Assembly: GCA_023430975.1 (NCBI GenBank)
Contig: JAEYYB010000027.1
Location: forward strand, 1-64,000
Origin: Bacillota bacterium
GTDB lineage: Bacteria > Bacillota > Clostridia > Acetivibrionales > DSM-2933
Length of the DNA stretch: 64,000 nucleotides
Reading direction: 5' to 3'
In this document: positions 15,970 through 25,269 of the stretch, one piece after another
Numbering within the stretch: the stretch's first letter is position 1
Layout of the letters: each line of letters begins with the position of its first letter
Made by a program: the position numbers and the translations under genes
The notes under the pieces: generated by a model
Seen by the model: the letters and a program-made list of their open reading frames with translations, nothing else
Databases searched by the model: none
Told to the model about the DNA's origin: nothing

Positions 15970-18522
15970 TTAAACCTTATATGTATATCCAAATTTTATA
16001 GCCAACTTTATAACATCTGCCATGTTTATTGATCCATCATTGTTCAAATCATATTTTGGGTTATATCTTCCAATAATATTACCAAACTCTTTTGCCATCA
16101 TCACTACATCTGCCATATTAACAGCTCCATCCTGGTTTAAATCTTCGGGAACCATTATTACAGTGCTGGTTGGCGTACCTGAAGACTTAGCAGGAATTTC
16201 CTTCCCAAACGCATCCAAATAATAAGTTATCCAGGCTAATGGTGCATTGAAGTTTATTTTCACTTCATTTGTATCCCATGCTTCAACATCATCGGTGTAA
16301 TAAGTCTGAACTGGAAGTACCTTACCGTTCAAAGGACCACACCCGCCTAAAATCCAAATACTCTCAGAACCCGAAAATGGACCTCCTACAAGGAATCCAG
16401 GAGGAACTGACGGATAATTTTGGTCAACCTGAGGGCAAAAGAAGCGATGATGTGGATATTTAACCGGATTTTCACCATATCCTGATACATAGGCTTTAAT
16501 AAGCGGGTTACGACCCATCAGATAGTCCATAGACTCTGTTAAACCATCAATGTACTTTGTATCTTCGGTAAGATCATATGCATATGCCATTACAAGTGCT
16601 TCATTAATAACATAGCTGTTTGAAGCATATGGATATGTTTCTATTGTCTCTTGCTCACCCAAAAACTCGATTGTACGTTTTGGGTAAAGAGGTACACCAT
16701 ATCCTTCTTTGCTTTGTGTTGTAATAAATATATCAGCTGCGTTTCTTATACTGACTATCGCAGCAGGAAACTCATCTTTCTTATGTAAGGCAAGTGTAAG
16801 TGTCCCTAAACCTCCTGTAGCACAACTATCGAAACATCCTGCCAAGCCTTCATACTCACCTGATAAAACTACAGGCATCTTAAGACTGTCCTTATAACCC
16901 TTCAAATCTGCAAGAAATTCTTCCCCTCCTGTTGTTACATAAAGCTCACACGCTGCCCAATAAAAATCATCCTCTATGTAATTGTCTCCATATGTATAAC
17001 TTCCCGGCTCCTGTCCGTAAGGTGCAAATATGGAAGGGTTCTCCTTTGCTGCTTTGTATGCAGTCAGTGATGCTGCAAGGCACCTTTCGGAAAATACCTG
17101 GTCAATATTCTTCCAAATACGTGATGCTTGTGCTGCACATGCAGCAAGATTTAGTGTAGCTGCTGTTGAGGGAGGGTAGTATACTCTTTTTTCAGTATCT
17201 TCATCAGGTCTTGTTGACAATATAGTCCATTTTTCATCAGCCAGCTTGTGAGCTGCCATACCTGCCCTGTCAAAGCCTTCAGGAATCTGCATCTTAAGCA
17301 TCCATTCCATTTCCCAACGAGTTTCATCCAGCAAATCATTTATATTGTTACCACTTTCAGGTATGTTCAGTTTATTATCACCAAAGCTGTTCACTAATCC
17401 TCTTGACTTTGAGTGTTCATATTGATTCTGCAATACCCACAATGCAAATCCTCCATTTACAACATACTTCCCATGGTCTCCTGCATCATACCATCCACCC
17501 GTTCCGTCAATGGTCTTAGGTCCATTATAGTTTCTTCCTGTCACCGGCGTTGCAAAATCATCAGTATGTCCTGCAGGACGAGCCCATTTTGTATCAATAC
17601 AATATGGCATTTTTATTTCTGTACCGCTTCTGGCATGGTAATAATACTTAAGTGCATCGTATTTCATCTGCGAGTATATATCAGTACCAATATCGAATGG
17701 AAAGCTTGTTTCATTTCCGACAAAAAGCTGATAGTCCTTACCATATGTTGTATAGGCTGAAAAATCGATTATATGAACTGTTTCTTTGGATGCCTCATCA
17801 AAACCGAAGGGCTTTGTAGTACCCGAAGCAACAACTTTACCGGAATTATTCTTCAACTGCCACTCAATCGGTGAAGTCTGTGTATTATTTACTTTTAACG
17901 TAGCTCTTTTTGCAGCATTTGGATAATACCCAAGCTGATTTACCCTTATGTTTCTAGCCGGTGTGGGAGAGGGAGTAGGTGTCGGTTCAAACTGAGGATC
18001 ATCTAATGACATTGATATGAAGCTTATATCATAAGGTAATGCTCCAGCTAGCTCTCCTCCTAAATAGAAAGAAAACTCCGCATCATCATAATCCTTATCT
18101 GCAACAAATGTGTCTGTGACTGAAAGTATTTCGTTTGCTTTAACATTAAATGGAATCCATTTGTTGTTCCAAACCTCTCCATAAGGCTCTCCCTTATCAC
18201 CAATTTTTGCATATATCTTGCAATTTTTAGTCGCCGTCAAAGAAAACTTTACAGTATAGGTATGATCCCCTACTATTGATATTTCCTGATGCCTTATCTG
18301 CACATCCCATCTGTTAGTTCCTTTATTGTCTATATGCACAATATATTTTCCATCTTTTATTTGTGACCACGAGTTTTGTTCACTACTTTCCCAAATATGC
18401 CAAGGCAAGCTTACACCATCATTGAAATTTGTTGTCTTAAGCATCTCAGCAGCACTGCAAGTCAATCCGCTTGTCAGTGAAGCTGTTAACAATGCACCTA
18501 TAAATACAAATTTCTTTAACAT
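15970..18522 (-). CDS. Dockerin-bearing GH9 cellulase, CelK/CbhA-like
   Basis: An 850-residue secreted enzyme with the order signal peptide, CBM4-type module, Pro/Thr linker, Ig-like domain, GH9 barrel and type I dockerin (DLNQDGAVNMAD and DLNNDGSINMAD). All GH9 signatures are canonical: GTGGWYDAGDHGKYV with D346 and D349 as nucleophilic-water base residues, PHHR for the active-site His and Arg, and TNEV with E753 as general acid. By similarity to CelK and CbhA it should be an inverting exo-acting cellobiohydrolase released outside the cell and docked on a scaffoldin cohesin. The start is well supported by AGGAGGTAGGAG just upstream. It lies between two paralogues that lack key catalytic residues. 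Confidence 0.93.
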   Translation of the reverse strand: MLKKFVFIGALLTASLTSGLTCSAAEMLKTTNFNDGVSLPWHIWESSEQNSWSQIKDGKYIVHIDNKGTNRWDVQIRHQEISIVGDHTYTVKFSLTATKNCKIYAKIGDKGEPYGEVWNNKWIPFNVKANEILSVTDTFVADKDYDDAEFSFYLGGELAGALPYDISFISMSLDDPQFEPTPTPSPTPARNIRVNQLGYYPNAAKRATLKVNNTQTSPIEWQLKNNSGKVVASGTTKPFGFDEASKETVHIIDFSAYTTYGKDYQLFVGNETSFPFDIGTDIYSQMKYDALKYYYHARSGTEIKMPYCIDTKWARPAGHTDDFATPVTGRNYNGPKTIDGTGGWYDAGDHGKYVVNGGFALWVLQNQYEHSKSRGLVNSFGDNKLNIPESGNNINDLLDETRWEMEWMLKMQIPEGFDRAGMAAHKLADEKWTILSTRPDEDTEKRVYYPPSTAATLNLAACAAQASRIWKNIDQVFSERCLAASLTAYKAAKENPSIFAPYGQEPGSYTYGDNYIEDDFYWAACELYVTTGGEEFLADLKGYKDSLKMPVVLSGEYEGLAGCFDSCATGGLGTLTLALHKKDEFPAAIVSIRNAADIFITTQSKEGYGVPLYPKRTIEFLGEQETIETYPYASNSYVINEALVMAYAYDLTEDTKYIDGLTESMDYLMGRNPLIKAYVSGYGENPVKYPHHRFFCPQVDQNYPSVPPGFLVGGPFSGSESIWILGGCGPLNGKVLPVQTYYTDDVEAWDTNEVKINFNAPLAWITYYLDAFGKEIPAKSSGTPTSTVIMVPEDLNQDGAVNMADVVMMAKEFGNIIGRYNPKYDLNNDGSINMADVIKLAIKFGYTYKV

Positions 18523-18581
18523 TTCTCCTACCTCCTATCAATCATCACTAAATTATAGTTTTACAGTTCAGTATTTCTAAA

Positions 18582-21137
18582 TTAAATGCTATTTTCGTAT
18601 ACAAACCCAAATTTCAAGGCAAACCTCATGACATCCACCATGTTAATAACTCCATCATAATTAAGGTCACATCTTTTATCAAATATGTCTTCGCCTGATA
18701 TGGATCCAAATGCTTTAGCTATTATAACCACATCACTCATGTTTACTGCCCCGTCTTTGTTTATATCCTCAGCCACACCTGGCAGGGTTGGAATTGTCGT
18801 TGCCGGAGTGACAATCGGTGGTGGTCCAAGATCTTTATCCATATAGCATGTAACCCATGCAAGTGCAGCATTAAGACTTATTGATACCTGGTTGGTATGC
18901 CGTGATTCAACATGATCAACATAGCATATCTGAGCGGCAGGTTGAGTATTTTTGAAACCTCCAACAGACCAGGGACTTATCATTCCTGAGTTCGGACCGC
19001 TTGCAATAAATCCTGGAGGAACTGATGGGTATAGAAGGTCCATTTGCGAGCAGAAAAACCTGTGGTAAGGATTCTTCATGGGGTTTTCGCCATATCCGGA
19101 AACATAAACTTTTACCATTGGATTTCGTCCCATAAGATAATCCATTGTTTCACTTAAACCGTTAAAATATCGGGCATCTCCACTCAAATCATAGGCATAT
19201 GCCATAACAATTGCTTCGTTCAGAATAAATCCATTTGACCCAAATGGATATCCTGTTATCTCTTCGTTTTGTCCATCATATTCATTTATATAAGTTGACT
19301 CGGAAATAGGTATACCATAACCCTCCTTTGATTGAACTGCTATAAATGTATCCGCTGCTTTTTTAATACTACCTATTACTTCAGGAAATTCATTTACTCT
19401 ATGCAAGGCCAGTGTCAAAGTTCCCAACCCGCCTGTAGCACCCCAATTAAAACATCCTGCTATACCATCTGACTGACCTGTCAATGTCACTGGCATCTGC
19501 AGGCTAGCCTTATACGCCTTTAAATCGTCAAGATATTCTTTTTTTCCGGTTGTCACATATAGTTCACATGCAGCCCAATAAAATTCATCTTCAACATAGT
19601 TATCACCATAAGTTTCACTGCCAGGCTCCTGTCCATAAGGCGAAAGCACTGCAGGATTTTTTTTAGCAGCCATATATGCCGTTTCTGCTGCTGCAAGACA
19701 TTTAGATGAAAAAGCTGAGTCTACACCCCTCCATATTCTGGATGATTGTGCAGCACAAGCTGAAAGATTTAATGTCGCAGCAGTTGATGGTGGATAATAT
19801 ATTCTCTTTTCCTTATCCTGATCAGGTCGGGTTGCAAGAGGTGTCCATTTATCATCAGCCAGTTTGTGAACCGCCATACCTGCTCTGTCAAAACCTTCAG
19901 GAATCTGCATCTTTAGCATCCATTCCATTTCCCATCTGGTTTCATCCATTAGGTCACTTTTTCCATTTCCACTTTCAGGTATATTTAATGTCCGATCAGC
20001 GAAAACTCCATCTCTTCCTTCTTCAACCAAATGTTCATATTGGTTTTGAAGAATCCATAATGCCAAGCCCCCATGTACAACATACTTACCATGATCTCCT
20101 GCATCATACCATCCGCCTGTACCATCTATGGTCTTTGGTCCATTGTAGTTTCTGTCGGTAATCAATGCAGCTGTATCATCAGTGTGACCTGCTGCACGTG
20201 TCCAACTGCTTTTTACACAGTAAGGCATTTCTATTTCAATGCCGCTTCTTGCGTGATAAAAATATTTAAGTGCATCATATTTCATCTCGGAATACATGTC
20301 CGTGCCAATGTCAAAAGGGAAGCTTATGGCATTTCCTGCAACAAGCTGATAAGCTTTTCCGGGCTTTTTATAGTCAGAAAAATCTATTATTTGTACATCT
20401 TCATTTGCTTCATGATCAGGACCATAGGGAAGGGTTTTGCCATTAGCAACAATATTGCCCTTGTTATCCTTTAGCTGCCAATCTACAAGAGTAGCCCCCC
20501 TATTAACCTTTACTGTGGCCTTCTTAGCTGCATACGGAAAGTAACCCAGCTGATTAACACGTATATCTACTAGGGGTATTGGATTTGGTGTAGGAGTAGT
20601 TATAAACTCCGGATCAACTAATGAAATAATATTAAATCCTATTTCACATGGAAGAGATCCAGCCATTTCACCGCCAAGGTAAAACGTAAACTCGGCAGAT
20701 TCAATACTCTTTTCAGGTATAAATGTCTGATTTACAGTGAGAGTCCGTCCGGCACTAATTGAAATCGGCTCATTGCCATTGTTCCATGCATCCAAATAAG
20801 GTTCCTCGCAGTCGCCAATTCTGGCATAAACCTTACAATCCTTATCCGCCGTAATAGAAAACTTTACACTGTATGTATTACCTGCAACTATTGATATGTC
20901 TTTGTGGCTTAATTTAATATCCTCTTTGCTTGTCCCTTTTTGATCCATGTGGACAATAAGTCTGTCATATCTCACAAATAAATATGAACTCTGTCCATTA
21001 GTTTCATAAAGTCGCCAAGGCAAACTGAAATTATCTTTAAAATCAGTTTTCTTCAGCAATTCACCTGCACTGCAAGTCATGGAGGCTGCAATTAAAACCA
21101 GCAGCATGCTGAACAATAAAGCAATTTTTTTCATCAT
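18582..21137 (-). CDS. Dockerin-bearing GH9 protein, CelK-like, catalytic Glu and His replaced
   Basis: An 851-residue paralogue with the same plan: signal peptide, CBM4-type module, Ig-like domain, GH9 barrel, type I dockerin (DINKDGAVNMSD and DLNYDGVINMVD). The base motif WYDAGDHGK is intact (D345, D348). The general acid position reads TNQV (Q750 for Glu), the aromatic residue four before it is Arg, and the active-site His of PHHR is Tyr (Y691). I recall that the equivalent Glu-to-Gln change was engineered in CbhA to trap substrate, so this natural version is predicted to bind but scarcely hydrolyse cellulose. It is first in the transcript of the three; the start follows AGGGGGAGAAGT. The frame is intact over 2.5 kb, which argues against simple decay. 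Confidence 0.9.
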   Translation of the reverse strand: MMKKIALLFSMLLVLIAASMTCSAGELLKKTDFKDNFSLPWRLYETNGQSSYLFVRYDRLIVHMDQKGTSKEDIKLSHKDISIVAGNTYSVKFSITADKDCKVYARIGDCEEPYLDAWNNGNEPISISAGRTLTVNQTFIPEKSIESAEFTFYLGGEMAGSLPCEIGFNIISLVDPEFITTPTPNPIPLVDIRVNQLGYFPYAAKKATVKVNRGATLVDWQLKDNKGNIVANGKTLPYGPDHEANEDVQIIDFSDYKKPGKAYQLVAGNAISFPFDIGTDMYSEMKYDALKYFYHARSGIEIEMPYCVKSSWTRAAGHTDDTAALITDRNYNGPKTIDGTGGWYDAGDHGKYVVHGGLALWILQNQYEHLVEEGRDGVFADRTLNIPESGNGKSDLMDETRWEMEWMLKMQIPEGFDRAGMAVHKLADDKWTPLATRPDQDKEKRIYYPPSTAATLNLSACAAQSSRIWRGVDSAFSSKCLAAAETAYMAAKKNPAVLSPYGQEPGSETYGDNYVEDEFYWAACELYVTTGKKEYLDDLKAYKASLQMPVTLTGQSDGIAGCFNWGATGGLGTLTLALHRVNEFPEVIGSIKKAADTFIAVQSKEGYGIPISESTYINEYDGQNEEITGYPFGSNGFILNEAIVMAYAYDLSGDARYFNGLSETMDYLMGRNPMVKVYVSGYGENPMKNPYHRFFCSQMDLLYPSVPPGFIASGPNSGMISPWSVGGFKNTQPAAQICYVDHVESRHTNQVSISLNAALAWVTCYMDKDLGPPPIVTPATTIPTLPGVAEDINKDGAVNMSDVVIIAKAFGSISGEDIFDKRCDLNYDGVINMVDVMRFALKFGFVYENSI

Positions 21138-21186
21138 ACTTCTCCCCCTAAATCATTAATTATATATTAGCCATCCATGAATATAG

Positions 21187-21211
21187 AAAGATATTAACAC
21201 TTTTAATATAG
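21187..21211. repeat. Partial copy of repeat family A
   Basis: AAGATATTAACACTTTTAAT plus ATAG matches one terminal arm of family A (AAGATTATTAACACTTTT ... ATATAG). The rest of the element is absent. It lies in the leader of the first-transcribed GH9 gene. Confidence 0.4.
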
Positions 21212-21240
21212 TTTATATATACTAATAAATTTCTTTACAA
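21212..21240 (-). promoter_or_regulatory. Candidate sigma-A promoter for the GH9 cluster
   Basis: On the minus strand TTGTAA and TATAAA are spaced by 17 bp, about 75 bases upstream of the first GH9 start codon. It begins right after the uspA stop codon. The region is AT-rich, so the match is only suggestive. Confidence 0.4.
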
Positions 21241-21245
21241 CTTTT

Positions 21246-21659
21246 CTATGTCTTTGAGTTAAAAAGCCAAACACTGCACTTTGCACGTTGGTATATACTT
21301 GAGGCCATGTTTGAAAAAATCCGCAGTTTTTGATTATCTTGAGCAATAGCAATAACATCAGCTTTAATATCTTCAGCTGTCATTAGTATGGAGTCTTCTG
21401 CGGCACGGGAATAAATAATTGATGTATCGATATTAACCCCATGCCTTGCCGCTATTTCGTTTGCCGTAGCTATAGCAAACCTTGCAGATTCTACTTTATC
21501 AGGTAATTCAGCATGAAGGGGCAGGCTTCTTGGCACCTCAATAACATAAATAATAGTGATTTCCAGGCCGGTTACCCCTTGTATTGAGCAAATGAAATCA
21601 ACAATGTCCTCACTTGGTTTTTTACCATCAATAGGTATAAGTATCTTTCTATACATCAT
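21246..21659 (-). CDS. UspA-family universal stress protein
   Basis: A 137-residue single-domain protein with the Usp fold: KILIPIDGKKPSEDIV at the start, TIIYVIEVP at the second strand and DVIAIAQDNQKL near the third. The usual ATP-binding G-2x-G-9x-G-S/T motif after the third strand is not recognisable (QDNQKLRIFSNMASSIYQRAK at that place lacks the glycines), so it may be of the non-ATP-binding type. It follows the RCK gene by nine bases and is probably cotranscribed with it, which suggests a role in the same potassium or stress response. The ribosome binding site is the GGAGGTG that ends the upstream gene. Confidence 0.8.
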   Translation of the reverse strand: MMYRKILIPIDGKKPSEDIVDFICSIQGVTGLEITIIYVIEVPRSLPLHAELPDKVESARFAIATANEIAARHGVNIDTSIIYSRAAEDSILMTAEDIKADVIAIAQDNQKLRIFSNMASSIYQRAKCSVWLFNSKT

Positions 21660-21668
21660 TATTTGTAC

Positions 21669-22337
21669 TTACACCTCCAGATCGCCTAGTAATATTTTCC
21701 TTAAATTCTCCTGTTCCTTCTGTGTAGAAATTGCAATTACCATATCCTTTGGTTTTAATACAGTATCGCCCTTTGCAAAAAGCACATCCCTTCCTCTTAA
21801 TACCAAAGCAATTACACACTCATATGGCAGAGTAATTTCGCTCAGGCTCTTTTCGACTACTGGAGAATCATCTTCCAACTCAGCTTCTAAAAGAACCATT
21901 TCATTGTGGTCAAAAGTGAGGAGGGTTGTCAGCTGCTGCTTTGCCACATACCTTTCAATTGCTTCTGCAATAGATGCTGTACCGCTAATTGTTGTACCGA
22001 CACCGAGTTCTGCAAATATTCTTTCATTTTTGGGATTTGAAATCCTTGCAACTGCTTTTGGCACATTAAAATATTTCTTTCCAAGCTGACATATTACAAG
22101 GTTATCTTCATCATCACTTGTGGCAGCTACAATAACATCTGCACGGGAGCACCCTGCCTTTTCCAGTCCATCAACGGAAGATCCGGATGCATACATAACA
22201 CATTCTCCCAATTCGTACTTAAGCCTTTCTGCTTTATTAAAGTCCCAATCTACCAAGGTTACTTCATATTTTTTCTCAATAAGGGTTTTTGCAAGATAAA
22301 ACCCTACCTTACCGCCTCCAACTATTACAACGTACAT
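21669..22337 (-). CDS. RCK (TrkA-N/TrkA-C) potassium transport regulator
   Basis: A 222-residue cytoplasmic gating subunit. It has the Rossmann motif GGGKVGFYLAKTL with the acidic residue of VDWD at the end of strand two, typical of NAD(H)-binding RCK domains. The C-terminal TrkA-C domain (about residues 140-220: LLEAELEDDSPVVEKSLSEI ... GDTVLKPKDMVIAI) usually binds a nucleotide or ion. Such proteins form rings beneath Trk/Ktr channels. The start is supported by GGAGGTGTAGTGAT. It is four bases from the second RCK gene, and no channel subunit is adjacent, so the partner may be elsewhere or may be the divergent antiporter. Confidence 0.88.
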   Translation of the reverse strand: MYVVIVGGGKVGFYLAKTLIEKKYEVTLVDWDFNKAERLKYELGECVMYASGSSVDGLEKAGCSRADVIVAATSDDEDNLVICQLGKKYFNVPKAVARISNPKNERIFAELGVGTTISGTASIAEAIERYVAKQQLTTLLTFDHNEMVLLEAELEDDSPVVEKSLSEITLPYECVIALVLRGRDVLFAKGDTVLKPKDMVIAISTQKEQENLRKILLGDLEV

Positions 22338-22341
22338 ATCA

Positions 22342-22743
22342 CTACACCTCCAAAAGTCTTATATAGCTTGAGCAGCTTACTTCTGTCGGGCAATAACATG
22401 TAAGCCCAATTTCTTCCTCGTAAAATTTCTTGCTTTTGGGATCAACAATTCTTACAACTACTTTAGGTAACTTATATAGAAACTTTGCTATCTGTCCAAC
22501 CATTATATTTGTGTTATCCCCTTTTGCTACGGAAATCAATGAATCTGCTTCCTTTATACCAGCATCTATAAGCACATCCTCATCTGTTCCTGACCCTACT
22601 ATAATCCTTCCTCCAAAATTGTTAAGAAGTTTATCAAATGCAAGAGGGTTGCGGTCTATAAGGCATACATCATTACCAGCATTAAATAATTCAATGGCCA
22701 TTTTGCTTCCCACTCTTCCACATCCAACTATGATTATTCTCAT
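22342..22743 (-). CDS. RCK N-domain (TrkA-N) protein without TrkA-C
   Basis: A 133-residue protein consisting only of a Rossmann-type RCK N domain (MRIIIVGCGRVGSKMA, then CLIDRNP, GSGTDEDVLIDAGIKEAD). It ends shortly after the core, without the TrkA-C domain that its neighbour has. Paired RCK genes like this occur in other Gram-positives and probably make a hetero-oligomeric ring. I take the ATG at 22743 rather than a TTG two codons earlier, because the Rossmann strand begins there. It heads the minus-strand rck-rck-uspA transcript, divergent from khtT. Confidence 0.85.
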   Translation of the reverse strand: MRIIIVGCGRVGSKMAIELFNAGNDVCLIDRNPLAFDKLLNNFGGRIIVGSGTDEDVLIDAGIKEADSLISVAKGDNTNIMVGQIAKFLYKLPKVVVRIVDPKSKKFYEEEIGLTCYCPTEVSCSSYIRLLEV

Positions 22744-22973
22744 TGCCAATACCTGCCTTTTCTAATTAATAATTTGTATTCAAACATATTTTTTGATAAA
22801 ATTAATAATAAATATATATTAATTACTTTTAACAAAGATTAGCTTTTTTATTTAATAGTTACTAATATTATTTTATACTTATAAGAAATTGTTGTAAAGC
22901 AAATATTACATATTTTTTCAAATTAGTATACTTAAACTTTATTCTATTGTTATAAATTCAGGAGGAGTCACTA

Positions 22974-23465
22974 ATGTCCTTTTTCAGCGAATCCAATCTT
23001 CCAGGCATAGGAAAAAAAATCAACTGCATAACCCACTCAAAGGAAAAAGTGTCTATAATTTTGCATCATGATGGAAAAAGAGAGCTTTATATCATGGATA
23101 AGAATAATGAGCCCCTTGCCAGTATTTCTCTCCTCGATGAAGAGGCAAGAAGATTTGGTGCTTTTCTTTCGGGAGCAGTTTTCAAACCTAAATCTTTAGA
23201 ATATCTTGAAAGTGCAATGGAAAACATAAAAATTGATTGGTTCAAGCTGGAAGATGACTCACCTGTGATAGGCAAAAGGATCGGCAGCCTTGGAGTAAGA
23301 AAAAAAACTGAGGTTTCCATAATAGCAATCATTAAAGATGGCTCATATGTTACAAACCCCAGTTCCGATTACATTTTTGGAATAGGAGATACTTGTGTAG
23401 TAATAGGTAACCCCAAGAACTTCCGTAGTTTTTTAAATATAATAAGAAAAAGCAAAGCCTATTAA
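22974..23465 (+). CDS. khtT: TrkA-C domain regulator of the adjacent antiporter (KhtT-like)
   Basis: A 163-residue soluble protein. The N-terminal 75 residues resemble the KhtT N-terminal domain (GIGKKINCITHSKEKVSII, LYIMDKNNEPLAS), and the C-terminal half is a TrkA-C domain (DWFKLEDDSPVIGKRIGSLG ... IFGIGDTCVVIG). In Bacillus subtilis KhtT binds and controls the antiporter KhtU, with c-di-AMP as an inhibitory ligand of the TrkA-C domain. The neighbouring gene supports the same pairing. The start follows AGGAGGAGTCACTA. Repeat B copy 1 separates it from khtU, with no terminator obvious other than that structure. Confidence 0.85.
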   Translation: MSFFSESNLPGIGKKINCITHSKEKVSIILHHDGKRELYIMDKNNEPLASISLLDEEARRFGAFLSGAVFKPKSLEYLESAMENIKIDWFKLEDDSPVIGKRIGSLGVRKKTEVSIIAIIKDGSYVTNPSSDYIFGIGDTCVVIGNPKNFRSFLNIIRKSKAY

Positions 23466-23494
23466 TCTGGTAATTAAAAATTCTATAATCATTA

Positions 23495-23600
23495 CTTAGG
23501 CATGCCCCAAATATAACTTACCGTATATTTTCGCTTTCGTGTTAACTTAACTCGTGAACACACGCTCAAAACGGTAAGTAACATTTCAATCATTACTTAA
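23495..23600. repeat. Structured repeat family B, copy 1
   Basis: An approximately 106-bp element between khtT and khtU. A 9-bp perfect stem ACTTACCGT (23516-23524) and ACGGTAAGT (23571-23579) encloses conserved internal-loop sequence (TTTTCGCT on one side, CTCAAAA on the other) and an inner GTGTT/AACAC hairpin. The second copy at 30625-30731 aligns end to end, with compensatory changes in the outer stem. Which strand is the functional one is not clear. Confidence 0.75.
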
Positions 23601-23610
23601 AAGGAGACTT

Positions 23611-25269
23611 ATGGAACACGATATTCTTTTTGAACTTGGTATAATATTATTTCTTGGTTTTTTTGCAGCAATAGCGATGAAAAAGCTGGGCCAATCAGTC
23701 ATAGCAGGTTATATGGCAGTAGGACTTATCATAGGCCCCAAGGCACTTGGCCTCATTAAAGACACAGAACTGTTATCCACCCTGTCAGAGCTAGGAATTG
23801 TATTATTAATGTTCTTTCTGGGTCTTGAGTTTTCCATAAATAAGTTTAAAAAAATAAAAAATTCTGTATTTTTCATAGGTACTTATGAAGTTATATTAAA
23901 CCTGATTGTAGGCTTTATAATTGGTACCGTTCTGGGATTTGCTTTTAAGGAAAGGCTTTTTCTGACATGTATCATAGCCTTGAGCAGCAGCGGTGTTGTA
24001 GCCAAGCTTCTTTTTGATATGAAAAAAACAGCTTCTAAAGAATCGGAAATTCTTATGGGAGTAATGGTTTATGAAGACTTTTTTGCGATACTGATACTTG
24101 GCATATTATCAAGCTTTACAGCCGCCAATAAAGCCCAAATTCCCCTAACTGAGATATCTGTCTCCATGCTTAAAGCATTGGGTTTTTATGCACTTTTTAT
24201 AATAATAGGAGTCCTTTTTATAAACAAGATAATTGACATATTGACAAGAATAGACTCCCAGGAGCTTTTTACAGCACTTATGATAGGAATCATTTTGCTT
24301 ATAAGCTCTCTAGCTTTGCATATGGGCCTTGCTTCAGCAGCAGGAGCCTTTCTTCTGGGTATGCTGATAGTCAGCTATGATGTTGAGGAAAGACTTCATC
24401 GTACCGTATCGGCTTTTAAAGACATATTTATAATTATATTTTTTATATCTTTTGGTACATTCCTGGATTTCCGGCAAATTCCCGGAACACTTCCTCTGAT
24501 TCTTATAATTGTGCCATTATCCATCATATCTGAAATAGCCATAACATCATCGGGTGCCTTCTTAAGCGGTTTTTCATCTTCGAGTGCACTATCCATAGGT
24601 TCAAGCATGATAGCAAGGGGTGAGTATTCAATGATCTATGCTTACCTTGGTTTCAGTACAGGTGCTATCTCTGAAAATTTATATCAATTTACAGGGGTTT
24701 ATGTATTTACAATGACACTTCTAGCACCTATCCTAATGAAACATTCCTCAAAAACAAAAGCCATTATCTCATTTGTAATGCCTGAATTTATAAAATACAG
24801 CACCAAACTGGTATCCACAACATTAAGTCCCATTCTTCTTCCTGAGGAATCCGGTATAACATATGATAAAACATACAGATTTTTAACCCACTTTACCCTA
24901 TATCTTGCACTGGTAATCTCTTCAATCGTATCTTCCGTAATGTTTAAAGGGCTTTTAATAATACCATTGGCACTTGTGCTTTTGGAAATGATACTGATAT
25001 ATAGGATGAGAACCATTCTCTCTGCTAAAATAAAAAAGATAGAAGAACAAATCAACTATCACAACATTCATCAAGGCCCTTATAAGCTTGATTACATTAT
25101 TAGATTTATTTCAAACCTCTTTGCAGCACTACTTACAATTACAGCATTAGGAACAGCTCTTTGGAGCTTTGGATATATAATACTTTTAGTACTTCTTGCT
25201 CTCTTTATCCTCTACCTTTTATCTGTAAGTGCTTATATCTACAAACTATCAAATAAAATCATGAAGTGA
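23611..25269 (+). CDS. khtU: CPA2 family K+/H+ antiporter (KhtU-like)
   Basis: A 552-residue membrane protein. About twelve helices in the first 390 residues carry CPA2 hallmarks: GQSVIAGYMAVGLIIGPKAL, LGIVLLMFFLGLEF, and the unwound-helix region ALSSSGVVAKLL. The C-terminal 150 residues contain three or four more hydrophobic segments but no TrkA-N domain, consistent with regulation by the separate khtT product. The expected role is proton-driven K+ (or Na+/NH4+) efflux under alkaline or high-K+ conditions. The start follows AAAAGGAGACTT. The stop lies 15 bases from that of the convergent fla operon, with only hairpin C between them. Confidence 0.88.
   Translation: MEHDILFELGIILFLGFFAAIAMKKLGQSVIAGYMAVGLIIGPKALGLIKDTELLSTLSELGIVLLMFFLGLEFSINKFKKIKNSVFFIGTYEVILNLIVGFIIGTVLGFAFKERLFLTCIIALSSSGVVAKLLFDMKKTASKESEILMGVMVYEDFFAILILGILSSFTAANKAQIPLTEISVSMLKALGFYALFIIIGVLFINKIIDILTRIDSQELFTALMIGIILLISSLALHMGLASAAGAFLLGMLIVSYDVEERLHRTVSAFKDIFIIIFFISFGTFLDFRQIPGTLPLILIIVPLSIISEIAITSSGAFLSGFSSSSALSIGSSMIARGEYSMIYAYLGFSTGAISENLYQFTGVYVFTMTLLAPILMKHSSKTKAIISFVMPEFIKYSTKLVSTTLSPILLPEESGITYDKTYRFLTHFTLYLALVISSIVSSVMFKGLLIIPLALVLLEMILIYRMRTILSAKIKKIEEQINYHNIHQGPYKLDYIIRFISNLFAALLTITALGTALWSFGYIILLVLLALFILYLLSVSAYIYKLSNKIMK

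Noticed and set aside
23487..23599. 12-bp direct repeat AATCATTACTTA flanking repeat B copy 1, as a target-site duplication
   Set aside because: Copy 2 lacks such a duplication and part of the repeat falls within the aligned ends of the element, so it is not good evidence for transposition.
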